Shown here: positions 41,309 through 51,308 of the stretch, piece after piece
How positions within the stretch are numbered: position 1 is the first letter of the stretch
How the letters are laid out: every line of letters begins with the position of its first letter
DNA from: Streptomyces caniferus
GTDB lineage: Bacteria > Actinomycetota > Actinomycetes > Streptomycetales > Streptomycetaceae
Assembly: GCF_009811555.1 (NCBI RefSeq)
Contig: NZ_BLIN01000005.1
Location: forward strand, 3,729,501 to 3,793,500
Direction: 5' to 3'
DNA: 64,000 nucleotides
Position numbers and translations under genes: made by a program
Notes under the pieces: generated by a model
The model's input: only the letters and a program-made list of their open reading frames with translations
Databases searched by the model: none
Told to the model about the DNA's origin: nothing

Positions 41309-41722
41309 TCAGGCTTCCCGGATGGTCTGGCTACCGCCCGCTTGATAGACGCGAGCATGCCCGGAGGCCGTCGCGGTCATCTGGACCCCGATACGGGGCT
41401 GATCGGCGGGGGCCAGCAGAGGATTCAGCTCTTCGTCCAGGACGCGGCGCAGTTCGCCCGCGAGGGACGGATCGTCCCGGAGCAGCCGGCGGAGTCGGCG
41501 CTGCCAGTCGGCGGCGAGTTCCTCTTCCACTTGCGAATCGCCCTCGTCCCGAGCAGCGATCACCTCAGCCCGGACGTCGGCGAGTTCGGCCTCGATGGCT
41601 GACACCCGTTCCGGATGCACTCGACGCCATAGCGCCACCGTCGCATCGCGGGCGTGCTGCCAGGCATCGGTGGCCATGCTGCTCACCAAGGCAGTGCCCG
41701 CCGCGACTACCAACGGATCCAT
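41309..41722 (-). CDS. Small helical effector with C-terminal amyloid-like motif (Bell-type)
   Basis: This protein of 137 residues has an N-terminal amphipathic/hydrophobic helix (MDPLVVAAGTALVSSMATDA) continuing as WQHARDATVALWRRV. Long charged helices follow (residues 38-102), then a short C-terminal segment GHARVYQAGGSQTI (121-134). Such an N-terminus resembles the Bell domains proposed as bacterial counterparts of HeLo/MLKL pore-forming domains. The C-terminal segment is 9/14 identical to residues 19-32 of the STAND ATPase encoded next. In described bacterial NLR-effector pairs, such shared motifs form cross-templated amyloid. It would then be the executioner that damages the membrane when the ATPase is triggered. 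The ATG at 41722 excludes a proline/glycine-rich extension. Function is inferred, not shown. Confidence 0.62.
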   Translation of the reverse strand: MDPLVVAAGTALVSSMATDAWQHARDATVALWRRVHPERVSAIEAELADVRAEVIAARDEGDSQVEEELAADWQRRLRRLLRDDPSLAGELRRVLDEELNPLLAPADQPRIGVQMTATASGHARVYQAGGSQTIREA

Positions 41723-41913
41723 TCCGCTCCCCCATTCGAAGAGTCCGTGTCCGGACGTCACCGTAGCCGGACCGCACGACATCGGTCCGAGGCTTCCCTC
41801 ATGTGGGAGCCCATCATGCGGTCCCCCCTGCACACCGCCCTTCGGCGCGCTTAAGCTGCCGGTTATCTGCAGCTAACGCCGGTTAATCGCAGACACGAGC
41901 GATGGGAGCCGCC

Positions 41914-43137
41914 ATGTCGGACGCGATCCTTGCCCGCGCAGCCACTGCCGTTCCGGGGCTTGCCGCGCGTGTGGCGCGGACCGGCAGTTCGCCCGTGCGC
42001 GACATCCTGGCGCTGACCGCGCGCCCCGAGGTCATCTCGTTCGCCGGCGGACTGCCGGCGCCCGAGCTGTTCGACGCTGCGGGGATAGCGGCCGCGTTCC
42101 AGCATGTGCTGGCAGAGGAGCCGATGCGCGCCCTGCAGTACTCCACCAGCGAGGGCGATCCGGCGCTGCGTGCGGCCGTCGCGGCGCGCACCACCGCGCG
42201 CGGGCTGCCCACCGACGCCGATGACCTGCTGGTGACCACCGGTTCGCAGCAGGGTCTGACGCTGCTGGCCACGGCCCTGCTGGAGCCGGGTGATGTGGTG
42301 CTGGTCGAGGACCCCTGTTACCTCGCGGCGCTGCAGACCTTCTCCTTCACCGGCGCCCGGGTGGTGCCGGTGCCGACCGACGACGAGGGTCTGGATCCGG
42401 CGGCGCTCGACGAGATCACCGCGCGCGAGCGGCCCAAGCTGCTCTATCTCGTGCCGACGTTCCAGAATCCGACCGGCCGCACCCTGTCCGCGGAGCGCCG
42501 GGCCGCGGTCGCCGAGGTCGCCGCGCGGCGCGGGCTGTGGATCGCCGAGGACGACCCGTACGGGGAGCTGCGGTTCGAGGGCGAGCCGGTGCCGTGGGTG
42601 GCCTCCTTCCCCGGGGCCGAGGACCGTACGGTGCTGCTCGGTTCGTTCTCCAAGGTGATGGCGCCCGGCCTGCGGCTGGGTTGGTTGCGGGCGCCTGCCG
42701 CACTGCGGCGCGCCTGTGTGATCGCCAAGCAGGCCGCCGATCTGCACACCTCGACCATCGATCAGGCCGCCGCGGCACGGTACTTGGCGGTCGCCGACCT
42801 GGACGCGCATCTGCGGCGGGTGCGCGACGCCTACCGTGCGCGGCGGGACGCCCTGGTCGACGGGCTCCCCACGGCGCTGCCCGAGGGCTCGCGCTGGAAC
42901 CGGCCGGCCGGCGGCATGTTCGTGTGGGCGACGCTGCCCGAGGGGTACGACGCGACGGCACTGCTGCCCGAGGTCGTGCGGCATGACGTCGCCTACGTCC
43001 CCGGGGCTCCGTTCTTCGCGGGGCCGCCGGACGCGACGGCCGTCCGCCTGTCGTTCGTGACGCACGCGCCGGAGGAGATCCGGGAGGGGCTGGGGCGACT
43101 GCGGAAGGCCCTGGAGGGGGCGCTGCAGGAGGGGTGA
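41914..43137 (+). CDS. PLP-dependent aminotransferase (class I/II, LysN/Aro8-like)
   Basis: This is a fold-type I aminotransferase of 407 residues. Signature segments are ISFAGGLPAPELFD near the N-terminus, LQYSTSEGDPALRAAVA, the cofactor-binding YLVPTFQNPTGRTLS, AEDDPYGELRFEG (Asp binding the pyridine N) and the Schiff-base Lys in GSFSKVMAPGLRLGW. This matches 2-aminoadipate/aromatic aminotransferases. It lacks the N-terminal GntR domain of MocR proteins. GGGAG lies before the ATG at 41914. Upstream, two GCCGGTTA words (41860 and 41879) form a direct repeat. The gene is divergent from the STAND pair and appears unrelated to it. Confidence 0.93.
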   Translation: MSDAILARAATAVPGLAARVARTGSSPVRDILALTARPEVISFAGGLPAPELFDAAGIAAAFQHVLAEEPMRALQYSTSEGDPALRAAVAARTTARGLPTDADDLLVTTGSQQGLTLLATALLEPGDVVLVEDPCYLAALQTFSFTGARVVPVPTDDEGLDPAALDEITARERPKLLYLVPTFQNPTGRTLSAERRAAVAEVAARRGLWIAEDDPYGELRFEGEPVPWVASFPGAEDRTVLLGSFSKVMAPGLRLGWLRAPAALRRACVIAKQAADLHTSTIDQAAAARYLAVADLDAHLRRVRDAYRARRDALVDGLPTALPEGSRWNRPAGGMFVWATLPEGYDATALLPEVVRHDVAYVPGAPFFAGPPDATAVRLSFVTHAPEEIREGLGRLRKALEGALQEG

Positions 43138-43390
43138 GTGCGCCCGGGGGGGCGGAAGGGCGCGCGTCGGGACGGCGGGTGAGTGCGGGCGCCGCGTGGA
43201 GATGCGGGAGAGCGCGGGGAATGCGCGAGGGCGTGGGGGACACGGGAGGGCATGGAGGGGGCCGGGGTACGCGGCTGACGGCCTGACCGCGCCGGAATCC
43301 GCCTGGCTGCCGGCTCTGGTCTTCCTCGGCCGTCGGACCTAACCTGACGCCTCATCAGGAGCGAGCCCAGGGTCCGGCCGGGAGGCGCAC

Positions 43391-44176
43391 ATGCTGCTGC
43401 GGAACAAGACCGTCATCGTCTCGGGCGTGGGGGCCGGGCTCGGCCATCAGGTCGCGGCGGCCTGTGTACGGGACGGCGCCTCGGTGGTACTGGGCGCCCG
43501 TACGGAGGCGAATCTCGCCAAGTCCGCGGCACAGATCGACCCTTCGGGCGGACGGACGGCCTGGCGGGCAACCGATATCCGCGACGAGGGCCAGTGCGAG
43601 GCGCTGGCCACACTGGCCGTGGAGCGGTTCGGGGGCATCGATGCGGTGATCCATGTCGCCGCGCTGGACTCGCTCTTCGGGGGGCTGCGCGACGCCGACT
43701 TCGACTCCTGGCGCGACGTCGTGGACGTCAACCTCTTCGGCACGCTGCGGATGACCCGCGCCTGCCTGCCGTCCCTGATGGCGCGCGGCGGCGGCTCGGT
43801 GGTGATGATCGGCACCCAGTCGTCGGTCGCCGCCCCCTCACAGGTGCAGCAGGCGGCGTACGCGGCTTCCAAGGGTGGGCTGGTCTCGGCGATGTACTCG
43901 CTGGCGCGTGAGCTGGGGCCGGACCGGATACGGGTCAACACCGTGCAGCCCGGGTGGATGTGGGGCCCGCCGGTGGAGGCGTACGTACGGTTCCAGGCGC
44001 AGAGCGAAGGCGTGCCGGAATCCGAGGTGCTGGGCCGGCTGACGGAGCGGATGGCACTGCCCGAGCTGGCGACGGATGCGGAGGTGGCCGAGGCCGCGGT
44101 CTTCCTGGCCTCCGACCGGGCGCGCGCCATCACCGGCCAGTCGCTGCTGGTCAACGCGGGGGAGCTGATGCGGTAG
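43391..44176 (+). CDS. SDR-family oxidoreductase
   Basis: This is a classical SDR of 261 residues. The cofactor motif is VSGVGAGLGHQVA, slightly divergent from TGxxxGxG. The DI turn (ATDIRDE) and NxAG-equivalent HVAALDS are present, along with the catalytic Ser in MIGTQSSVA, Tyr/Lys as YAASKGG and C-terminal ITGQSLLVNAGE. The missing Asn of NNAG (here HVAA) is a deviation seen in some SDRs. GGGAGG precedes the ATG. The substrate is unknown. It is convergent with the ADP-ribosylglycohydrolase gene. Confidence 0.9.
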   Translation: MLLRNKTVIVSGVGAGLGHQVAAACVRDGASVVLGARTEANLAKSAAQIDPSGGRTAWRATDIRDEGQCEALATLAVERFGGIDAVIHVAALDSLFGGLRDADFDSWRDVVDVNLFGTLRMTRACLPSLMARGGGSVVMIGTQSSVAAPSQVQQAAYAASKGGLVSAMYSLARELGPDRIRVNTVQPGWMWGPPVEAYVRFQAQSEGVPESEVLGRLTERMALPELATDAEVAEAAVFLASDRARAITGQSLLVNAGELMR

Positions 44177-44301
44177 CCGGGCCCCTCTGGACTCCCCCTT
44201 TCCGGAGGCCGGGTTCGAGCTGGGAAACCGTACGGGGTGCCGTTCCCGTACGGCCGCCCGGTCCGACCCGGTCCCGGGCGGCCAGGCCAGGCCAGGCCAG
44301 G

Positions 44302-45420
44302 TCAGGCCCGCGGGTACCGGGCGAGCCACCCCGGGGACGAACCGGCCGGGCCGTGCAGCGCGGGGCCCTGCGTCATCTCCATCGAGAAGTCGTCGGCGAG
44401 CTGCAGGATCGTCTCCCGGCCCTCCAGCTCGACCAGCCACACCGGCGGCAGTGCCGTCTCGCCGTGCAGGGTTCCCAGCAGGTTGCCGCAGATGGCGCCG
44501 GTGGAATCGCTGTCACCGCCGTGGTTGACGGCGAGCAGCAGGCCATGGCGGATGTCCTCGGCGACCAGTGCGCAGTACACGCCGATCGCCAGCGCCTCCT
44601 CGGCCGTCCAGCCCTCGCCCAGCGACTCCACCCGGGCGGGCGTCGGCATGCCCTGCCGCACCGCTCCGAGCGCACGCTTGAGGGCGTCGGTGGTCTCCTC
44701 GTGGCCGGGGCGGGTGGCCAGGTGCGCCAGCGCCTTCTGTACGGCGCCGTCGAGGTCCTCGCCGCGGGCCAGCGAGTGGCTGATGACCGCGAACGCGCCG
44801 GCCGCCAGATAGCCGGTGGGGTGGCCGTGGGTCTGCGCCGCGCACTCGGCGGCGAGCTGGAAGACCAGCTGCGGCTCCCAGCCGACCAGCAGTCCGAACG
44901 GCGCGGAGCGCATCACCGCGCCGCACCCCTTCGAATCCGGGTTCTTGGGCGACTCGAGCGTGCCCATCACCTCGTCGCCGAGGCCGCTCAGGCAGGCCCG
45001 GCCGGGCGCCCGGCGGGAGTACAGCCACTCCTCGCGGGCGAGCCAGCCGTCGTCCTTCCTGCGCTCGTCCGGGCCCCAGTCGCGCTGGGTGGCGGCCCAG
45101 CGCAGGTAGGCGCGGTGGACGTCGGTGGGCGGATGCCAGGCGCCGGTGTCGCGGCGTACCTGGGCCCGGATCAGGCCGTCCACGGTGAACAGGGTCATCT
45201 GGGTGTCGTCGGTGACCGCGCCGCGCCGCCCGAAGGCGGGGACGAAATCAGCCACGCCCTCCTGGCCGTGCGCCGTGCGGATCGCGTCGAGCGAGTCGAA
45301 TTCGATACCGGCGCCCAGCGCATCGCCGATGGCGCCGCCGAGCAGACAGCCGCGTACCCGACTACGGAAGTCCTGCTGTTCAGCGCGGCCCCAGATGGCG
45401 CCGACTCCCGCTGCGCTCAC
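44302..45420 (-). CDS. ADP-ribosylglycohydrolase family protein
   Basis: This is a DraG/ARH-type hydrolase of 372 residues that removes ADP-ribose from targets with two metal ions. Motifs: VRGCLLGGAIGDALGAGIEF, the metal-binding AVTDDTQMTLFTVDGL, a SKGCGAVMRSAPFGLL helix, HGHPTGYLAAGAFA, and the second metal site NHGGDSDSTGAICGNLLG. All metal ligands appear intact. The GTG at 45420 is chosen because GGGAGG lies seven bases before it. The target modification is not evident; a loose link to DNA or nitrogenase ADP-ribosylation cannot be drawn from context. Confidence 0.93.
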   Translation of the reverse strand: MSAAGVGAIWGRAEQQDFRSRVRGCLLGGAIGDALGAGIEFDSLDAIRTAHGQEGVADFVPAFGRRGAVTDDTQMTLFTVDGLIRAQVRRDTGAWHPPTDVHRAYLRWAATQRDWGPDERRKDDGWLAREEWLYSRRAPGRACLSGLGDEVMGTLESPKNPDSKGCGAVMRSAPFGLLVGWEPQLVFQLAAECAAQTHGHPTGYLAAGAFAVISHSLARGEDLDGAVQKALAHLATRPGHEETTDALKRALGAVRQGMPTPARVESLGEGWTAEEALAIGVYCALVAEDIRHGLLLAVNHGGDSDSTGAICGNLLGTLHGETALPPVWLVELEGRETILQLADDFSMEMTQGPALHGPAGSSPGWLARYPRA

Positions 45421-46015
45421 TGCGCCCTCCCGAAACCGACAACGTACCGGGGCCTTGCGGGGCCCCTGGCGCAGCACTGTAATCGACCAGGATTGATCAA
45501 TTTCAGGCCAGGTGAGGATTGCGGCTAGTCACTCGCAAGGCGGCTTTTGACCGGTACAGCCCCGATGGGCACGGGCTCGGCCGATACGGCCATGGCCGAA
45601 ACGAGTCCATCGGCACCGATCGGTACGACTTCGTCGGCATGGGATTCGCCGACAGGGGTTCGGCGGCATTCGAGGGTCCGCGAAAAATCGATCTTGTCGG
45701 CTCGGTCGGGGCGACTCGATACTGGCCGTCGCCGGGTCCGGGCTGAGCCGGGCTGGACCGGGCAGGGCTGAGCCAGTACTGATCGTCTCCGTACGGGGCG
45801 GCGCAGTACGGGCACCTCGATACGGGTACCGCGCGGTCCAGGCGTCTCCGTACAGGCGCCTGGTCCAGACGCCCGGTCCAGGCGCCCCGCTACGAGCGTC
45901 ACGGCACGAACGCCTCGCCACGGGCCGCAGCCTCCGGCCCGAGCACCGCCCGGTCATCCGTCACTCCGGCCATCCGTCACACCCGCTGTCCCTCACACCT
46001 CTCGGGAGGATCCGC
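45421..46015. other. Gene-free stretch of about 600 bases
   Basis: Overlapping open frames exist on both strands, but none has a start site plus domain character. From 45836 to 45890 the words GGTCCAGGCG, CAGGCGCCTGG and GGTCCAGACGCC recur, making a small self-similar patch. The final 25 bases carry the GGGAGGA ribosome site of the next gene. Confidence 0.4.
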
Positions 46016-46975
46016 ATGACTCCGCGCTGTGCCGTGCTCGACGACTACCAGGGCGTCGCCCTCTCCATGGCCGACTGGTCCGTTCTGGCGGATGCCGTCG
46101 ACGTCCGTACGCTGCGGCAGCCCTTCCGCTCCGAGGACGAGGTGGTCGCGGCGATCGGCGACTGCGAGATCCTCGTCGCGATGCGTGAACGCACCCCGTT
46201 CCCCGCCTCGCTCCTCGCCCGGCTGCCGCGCCTCCGGCTGCTGATCACCTCCGGAATGCGCAATGCCGCCATCGACCTGGAGGCCGCCGCCCGGCATGGC
46301 GTCACCGTCTGCGGTACGGCCAGCAACACGGAGCCGACCGTCGAGCTGACCTGGGCACTCATCCTGGGCCTCGCGCGCAATGTGGTCACCGAGAACACCG
46401 CGCTGCGCGACGGCGGCCCCTGGCAGAGCACCCTCGGCGCCGACCTGCACGGCCGTACGCTCGGCCTGCTCGGCCTGGGCAAGATCGGTAGCCGGGTCGC
46501 CCGGATCGGCCAGGCCTTCGGCATGAACGTGACGGCCTGGAGCCGAAACCTCACCGCCGAACGCGCCGCTGAGGTGGGTGTGCAGGCCGCCGCCACCAAG
46601 GACGAGCTCCTGGAGACCAGCGACTTCGTCTCCGTACACCTCGTCCTCGGCGACCGCACCCGCGGCCTGCTCGGCGCCGATGAGCTCCGCCGGATGCGGC
46701 CCACCGGCTACCTCGTCAACACCTCCCGCGCCGCCATCGTCGACCAGTCCGCGCTGCTCCGGGCGCTGCGGGAGAACTGGATCGCCGGCGCCGGCCTGGA
46801 CGTCTTCGACCAGGAGCCGCTGCCTGCCGACCACCCCCTGCGCACCCTCCCGAACGTGCTCGCCCTCCCCCACCTCGGCTATGTCACGCGCCGCAACTAC
46901 GAGGGCTACTTCCAGCAGGCCGTCGAAGACATCACCGCCTTCCTGGCGGGCGCCCCTGTCCGCCAACTGGGCTGA
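46016..46975 (+). CDS. D-2-hydroxyacid dehydrogenase family protein
   Basis: This is an NAD(P)-dependent dehydrogenase of 319 residues in the D-isomer-specific family (D-lactate, phosphoglycerate and related). The nucleotide-binding motif is LGLLGLGKIGSRVARIGQAFGM at about 146. Catalytic residues lie in NTSRAAIVDQSAL (Arg), LDVFDQEPLP (Glu) and PHLGYVT (His). GGGAGGA precedes the ATG. It stands alone, and its precise substrate cannot be told from sequence. Confidence 0.93.
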   Translation: MTPRCAVLDDYQGVALSMADWSVLADAVDVRTLRQPFRSEDEVVAAIGDCEILVAMRERTPFPASLLARLPRLRLLITSGMRNAAIDLEAAARHGVTVCGTASNTEPTVELTWALILGLARNVVTENTALRDGGPWQSTLGADLHGRTLGLLGLGKIGSRVARIGQAFGMNVTAWSRNLTAERAAEVGVQAAATKDELLETSDFVSVHLVLGDRTRGLLGADELRRMRPTGYLVNTSRAAIVDQSALLRALRENWIAGAGLDVFDQEPLPADHPLRTLPNVLALPHLGYVTRRNYEGYFQQAVEDITAFLAGAPVRQLG

Positions 46976-47142
46976 AGAGGGCCGGTCGGCCGCCGCCGGA
47001 CACCCTCCACCACCGCCGGCGGCAGACGGCCTCTCCTACGGGTCGGATCCGGCACCACACCCGTCACTCCCTCCCGACCTGTCGCACCGGGGGGCTCATT
47101 CGTTCGATGATGGCGGGGGCGCGCGCTGGGCATGCTCTCCCC

Positions 47143-47397
47143 ATGTCCGAGTACGAGTGGGACCGCACCACCATGGCTGTCGTCGCCTCCGCGCTTTCCG
47201 GAGACAGCGACGGCGCGGTGGAACTCCTCCGGCCGCTCCCCCAGAGCGATGTCTGCCATATCGCGGTGCGGCTCGCCGCCATGGCCGCCGACGCGCTGAT
47301 CGTCGCCGCCCAGGACAGCGGCGGCGACCGCGAAGAGGCGCTGTCGCAGTGGCAGCAGTGCATCCTGCAGCACGAGGCCGAGTACGAGGGCGAGTAG
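47143..47397 (+). CDS. Small conserved hypothetical protein
   Basis: This is an 84-residue soluble, acidic, all-helical protein: WDRTTMAVVASALSGDSDGAVELLRPLP, then CHIAVRLAAMAADALIVAAQ and a Gln-rich acidic end. The first half resembles a helical-repeat unit. No function is known. No good ribosome site is seen; a CATGCT hexamer six bases before the ATG could mark leaderless transcription. Its location downstream of the dehydrogenase and convergent with fbiC is uninformative. The 47398-47765 gap holds nothing I can assign. Confidence 0.6.
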   Translation: MSEYEWDRTTMAVVASALSGDSDGAVELLRPLPQSDVCHIAVRLAAMAADALIVAAQDSGGDREEALSQWQQCILQHEAEYEGE

Positions 47398-47765
47398 GGA
47401 ACCCGGCCGAGCGGCCCACCGCCCGAGCAGCCGGTCGGTCCACGGGCGCCGTCGTCGCCCGCCGGACGGCGACAAACCGCCGCGAGAGGACAGTTGACGG
47501 CAGCGACCGGAAGGCGGGACGCACCTGATGGTTATGCGCGCCCGGAACTGCCGCGGCCACCCGCTCGCCGCGCCGCCCGAGGGTCTCCGCCCGCCCCGGA
47601 GCCGCATCCGCTCCTGCCGTGACCACCTGCTGCGATCCACCGGTCCACCCCCTCCGCGCCGGCCCTGCCGCGCTGTCGGCTCAGCGCCCTGCTCCGCAGA
47701 TTAGGCGTGCGCCAAGCAGCGGGTTCGGGGCTGTGGATAACTCCGGATCGCCGCGGCCGCCGGCC

Positions 47766-50414
47766 CTAGTCGACCAGGGGCAGCAGTTCCGGAAGGTGGC
47801 CGTCCGAAGCCAGGGCAGCGGTCCGGCGTTCCTCGCTGACCGGGGCGTAGGTCGTGGTGCGGGGGCGGGCCGGGCGGCCTGCGTGGTCGGCGATGGCGAT
47901 GAGGTCCTGGATGGAGCGGTAGGAGCCGTAACTCGAGCCCGCCATGCGGGAGATGGTCTCCTCCATCAGGGTGCCGCCCAGGTCGTTGGCGCCGGAGCGG
48001 AGCATCTCGGCGGCGCCTTCCGTTCCGAGCTTGACCCAGCTGGTCTGGATGTTGGTGATGTGCGGGTGGAGCAGCACCCGGGCCATCGCCGTCACCGCGC
48101 GGTTGTCGCGGGTGGTGGGGCCGGGGCGGGCGATGCCGGCGAGGTAGACGGGGGCGTTGGTGTGGATGAAGGGGAGAGTGACGAACTCCGTGAAGCCGCC
48201 GGTCTCCTGCTGGATCTCGGCCAGCAGCCGCAGATGGCCGAGCCAGTGGCGCGGCTGGTCGACATGGCCGTACATCATCGTCGAGGACGAGCGGATGCCC
48301 AGCTCATGGGCGGTCTTGATGACCTCGACCCAGGTGGCGGTGGGCAGCTTGCCCTTGGTGAGGATCCAGCGGACCTCGTCGTCGAGGATCTCGGCGGCGG
48401 TACCGGGGATGGAGTCCAACCCGGCGGCCTTGGCCTCGGTGAGCCACTCACGGATGGACAGGCCCGTACGCGTCGCGCCGTTGACGACCTCCATGGGCGA
48501 GAAGGCGTGCACATGCATACCGGGGACGCGTTCCTTGACGGCGCGCGCGATGTCGAAGTACGCCGTCCCGGGCAGGTCGGGGTGGATGCCGCCCTGCATG
48601 CACACCTCCACCGCCCCGACCTCCCACGCCTGCTCGGCGCGGTCGGCGACCTGGGAGAGGGAGAGGGTGTAGGCGTCGGCATCCGTGCGGCGCTGGGCGA
48701 ACGCGCAGAAACGGCAGCCGGTGTAGCAGACGTTGGTGAAGTTGATGTTCCTGGTGACGATGTAGGTGACGTCGTCGCCGACGGTGTCGCGGCGCAGCTC
48801 GTCGGCGATGGTGCAGAGGGCGTCCAGGGCGGGCCCGTCGGCGTGCAGCAGCGCCAGCGCCTCCGCGTCGGTGAGCTTGGTGGGGTCGTCGGCGGCCTGC
48901 GACAGGGCCCCTCGTACGTCGGTTTCGATGCGCTCCGGCGCCATCCCGGGGGCGGCGGCCTCCCGCAGCGCCTCCCAGTCGCCGTAGACCTCGTCGAAGT
49001 CGTCGCGGCGGTCGGCGGTGCGGCCTTCGGTGTCGATGGTGCGGTGCAGGTCCGTACGGCCCGAGGAGCTCATCGTGAAGCCCTCGTCGGGCTCCTGCCA
49101 GGGGCGGCCCACCACGGGAGCGTCCTCCACCGCCAGGCCCGTCTCCGGGTCGGCGAGCGCACGCACATGGGGCAGCAGGCGGGGGTCGAGCCACGGCTCC
49201 CCGCGCTGGAGGAACTCCGGGTAGATGGGGAGCCGTTCCCGCAGCGCGAACCCGGAGGCGGCGCAGCGCTCGGTCAGCTCGTCGATCTGCGGCCAGGGGC
49301 GCTCGGGGTTCACATGGTCGAGGGTCAGCGGGGAGACGCCGCCCCAGTCGTCGATCCCGGCGGCGATGAGCAGCGCGTACTCGCCGTCGACGAGGTTGGG
49401 CGGCGCCTGGATGCGGGTCGAGGGGCCCATGATGTGCCGGGCAACCGCGATGGTCGCGGCCAGCTCCTCCAGTTCGGCGTCCGGCATTCCGCGCATCGCC
49501 GTGTCCGGTTTGGCGCGGAAGTTCTGCATGATCAGTTCTTGGATGCCGTGGTACGCGCGCTGGATACGGCGCAGCGCGAAGAGGGATTCGGCGCGCTCCT
49601 CGTACGTCTCGCCGATGCCGATGAGCAGCCCGGTGGTGAAGGGGACGTTGGAACGGCCGGCGTCCTCCAGGACGCGCAACCGGACGGCGGGCTCCTTGTC
49701 GGGCGATCCGTAGTGGGGGCCGCCGGGCTCGCTCCACAGCCGCTCGGCGGTCGTCTCCAGCATCATCCCCAGGGACGGGGCGACGGGCTTGAGCCGCTGG
49801 AAGTCCGTCCAGGACAGCACCCCGGGGTTGAGGTGCGGCAGCAGACCGGTCTCCTCCAGGACGCGGATCGCCATGGCGCGGACGTACGAGAGCGTGTCGT
49901 CGTAGCCGTGCGCCTCCAGCCACTCGCGGGCCTCGGGCCAGCGGTCCTCCGGCTTGTCCCCCAGGGTGAAGAGGGCTTCCTTGCAGCCCAGTTCGGCGCC
50001 GCGGCGGGCGATGTCCAGCACCTCGTCGGGCGACAGGAACATCCCGTGGCCGTCACGGCGCAGCTTGCCGGGGACGGTGACGAAGGTGCAGTAGTGGCAC
50101 TTGTCCCGGCACAGCCGCGTCAGGGGGATGAAGACGCCGCGCGAGTACGTGATGACCCCGGGCCGTCCGGCGGCCTCCAGGCCGGCGTCCCGCACCCTGG
50201 CCGCGGAGGCGCACAGGTCCGTGAGATCCGCGCCGCGCGCCTGCAGCAGCACCGCGGCCTCGCCGGCGTCCAGCGCCACTCCGTCGCGGGCCCGCTTGAG
50301 CGCGCGGCGCATCGCATTGGCGGTCGGCCGGTCCTGAGCGGCGGGCCCGGCACCCGTTTCGCGGTCGGTCCCTTGGTCGGACGCCTGGTCAGGTCCCTGC
50401 GCGCTGGAAGTCAT
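47766..50414 (-). CDS. fbiC: Bifunctional FO synthase (CofG/CofH fusion)
   Basis: This makes FO, the deazaflavin core of coenzyme F420, from 5-amino-6-ribitylaminouracil and tyrosine by two radical-SAM reactions. It is a fusion of about 882 residues, the normal size in actinomycetes. The N-terminal CofG half has the [4Fe-4S] motif [10 protein letters not shown], and the C-terminal CofH half has [10 protein letters not shown]. Both are complete. The ATG at 50414 directly follows GGAGG, and a TATCCT lies six bases before the ATG, so it may be leaderless; a start further upstream is less likely. F420-dependent luciferase-like oxidoreductases encoded at 51.3, 60.6 and 62.8 kb may use its product. 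Confidence 0.97.
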   Translation of the reverse strand: MTSSAQGPDQASDQGTDRETGAGPAAQDRPTANAMRRALKRARDGVALDAGEAAVLLQARGADLTDLCASAARVRDAGLEAAGRPGVITYSRGVFIPLTRLCRDKCHYCTFVTVPGKLRRDGHGMFLSPDEVLDIARRGAELGCKEALFTLGDKPEDRWPEAREWLEAHGYDDTLSYVRAMAIRVLEETGLLPHLNPGVLSWTDFQRLKPVAPSLGMMLETTAERLWSEPGGPHYGSPDKEPAVRLRVLEDAGRSNVPFTTGLLIGIGETYEERAESLFALRRIQRAYHGIQELIMQNFRAKPDTAMRGMPDAELEELAATIAVARHIMGPSTRIQAPPNLVDGEYALLIAAGIDDWGGVSPLTLDHVNPERPWPQIDELTERCAASGFALRERLPIYPEFLQRGEPWLDPRLLPHVRALADPETGLAVEDAPVVGRPWQEPDEGFTMSSSGRTDLHRTIDTEGRTADRRDDFDEVYGDWEALREAAAPGMAPERIETDVRGALSQAADDPTKLTDAEALALLHADGPALDALCTIADELRRDTVGDDVTYIVTRNINFTNVCYTGCRFCAFAQRRTDADAYTLSLSQVADRAEQAWEVGAVEVCMQGGIHPDLPGTAYFDIARAVKERVPGMHVHAFSPMEVVNGATRTGLSIREWLTEAKAAGLDSIPGTAAEILDDEVRWILTKGKLPTATWVEVIKTAHELGIRSSSTMMYGHVDQPRHWLGHLRLLAEIQQETGGFTEFVTLPFIHTNAPVYLAGIARPGPTTRDNRAVTAMARVLLHPHITNIQTSWVKLGTEGAAEMLRSGANDLGGTLMEETISRMAGSSYGSYRSIQDLIAIADHAGRPARPRTTTYAPVSEERRTAALASDGHLPELLPLVD

Positions 50415-50546
50415 CCTCCGAGGATACGAGCGCCCACCGACAGCGCCGCCGCCGGACAACGGGCGGTCGTGTGCCACTGATCACTACGGACGGTGGTTCC
50501 GTCCGGGCCCGGAAGGGGCACTTCCCGGTGGCGGCTCGCCGCACGC

Positions 50547-50945
50547 CTACATACCGGCCAAGAGCTCGTCGGAGTACGTCCTGGTCAAGAACTCCATGTT
50601 GTGGCCGTCGGGGTCGTCGAGGTAGAGACCACGGCCGCCGTCCCGGGTGTTGATCTCCTGAGGCCTGGTGTGCATGGGGTCGGCCCAGTAGGGGAGCCCG
50701 CGTTCCTGTATGCGGCCGAAGATCTGGTCGAACTCGTCCTCCGTCACCAGGAACGCATAGTGCGTGGGGGCGAACTTGCCGTCGGCCACATGCTCGGCGT
50801 AGTCGAGGGCCACTCCGTTGTCGAGCTGGAGAGCGGCGAAGGGGCCGAACGCCTTGGGTTCGGGCGCGCCGAGCAGATCGGCCAGGAACCGGGCGGAGGC
50901 GAAACGGTCGGTGCTGTGCACGATCGTGTGGTCGAGGCGAGGCAT
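50547..50945 (-). CDS. VOC-superfamily protein (glyoxalase/dioxygenase-like)
   Basis: This is a vicinal-oxygen-chelate protein of 132 residues with two beta-alpha-beta-beta-beta modules: LDHTIVHSTDRFASARFLADLLG and HYAFLVTEDEFDQIFGRIQERGLPYW, ending GRGLYLDDPDGHNMEFLTR. The metal ligands His (LDHT), His (THYAF) and Glu (NMEF) are in place. It may act as a lyase, dioxygenase or binding protein for a small toxic molecule. AAGGAGA lies before the ATG. It is upstream of fbiC on the same strand, but the 130-base gap argues for separate transcription. Confidence 0.9.
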   Translation of the reverse strand: MPRLDHTIVHSTDRFASARFLADLLGAPEPKAFGPFAALQLDNGVALDYAEHVADGKFAPTHYAFLVTEDEFDQIFGRIQERGLPYWADPMHTRPQEINTRDGGRGLYLDDPDGHNMEFLTRTYSDELLAGM

Positions 50946-51308
50946 GGGATCTCCTTGATCTCTCTGGTCGCATGAGCAACGCGCCCCTGATCTGCTGCAC
51001 GGGGCGGACCGATGCCCTCTTGGACCGCTGATCTTCGTGGACCTCTTGGAGCCTTGATCTTCTTGGCCGTTGGCCTTCTCCTCGGGCCGCCGATCCGCGG
51101 TGGGGTCCGCGGCCCTTCACCTTCGACGCTACGACTGCGGAGCCCGCCGCGGATCGTTCTCCGGTACCGACCCGGGCGGGAGGCCATACACCGCTGGTCC
51201 TAGGCCCTGGAGCAGCCCGCGGAAGGGCCTCCCTCAGGGCCCGCAGGCACCCTGCCCGCCGGCCCTCCCGTCACCCAACCCGCATGGCGCACTCCCCTGC
51301 GTCACCCG

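Noticed and set aside
45525..45957. Overlapping open frames on both strands
   Set aside because: They have compositional bias only, no domain pattern and no clear ribosome site.
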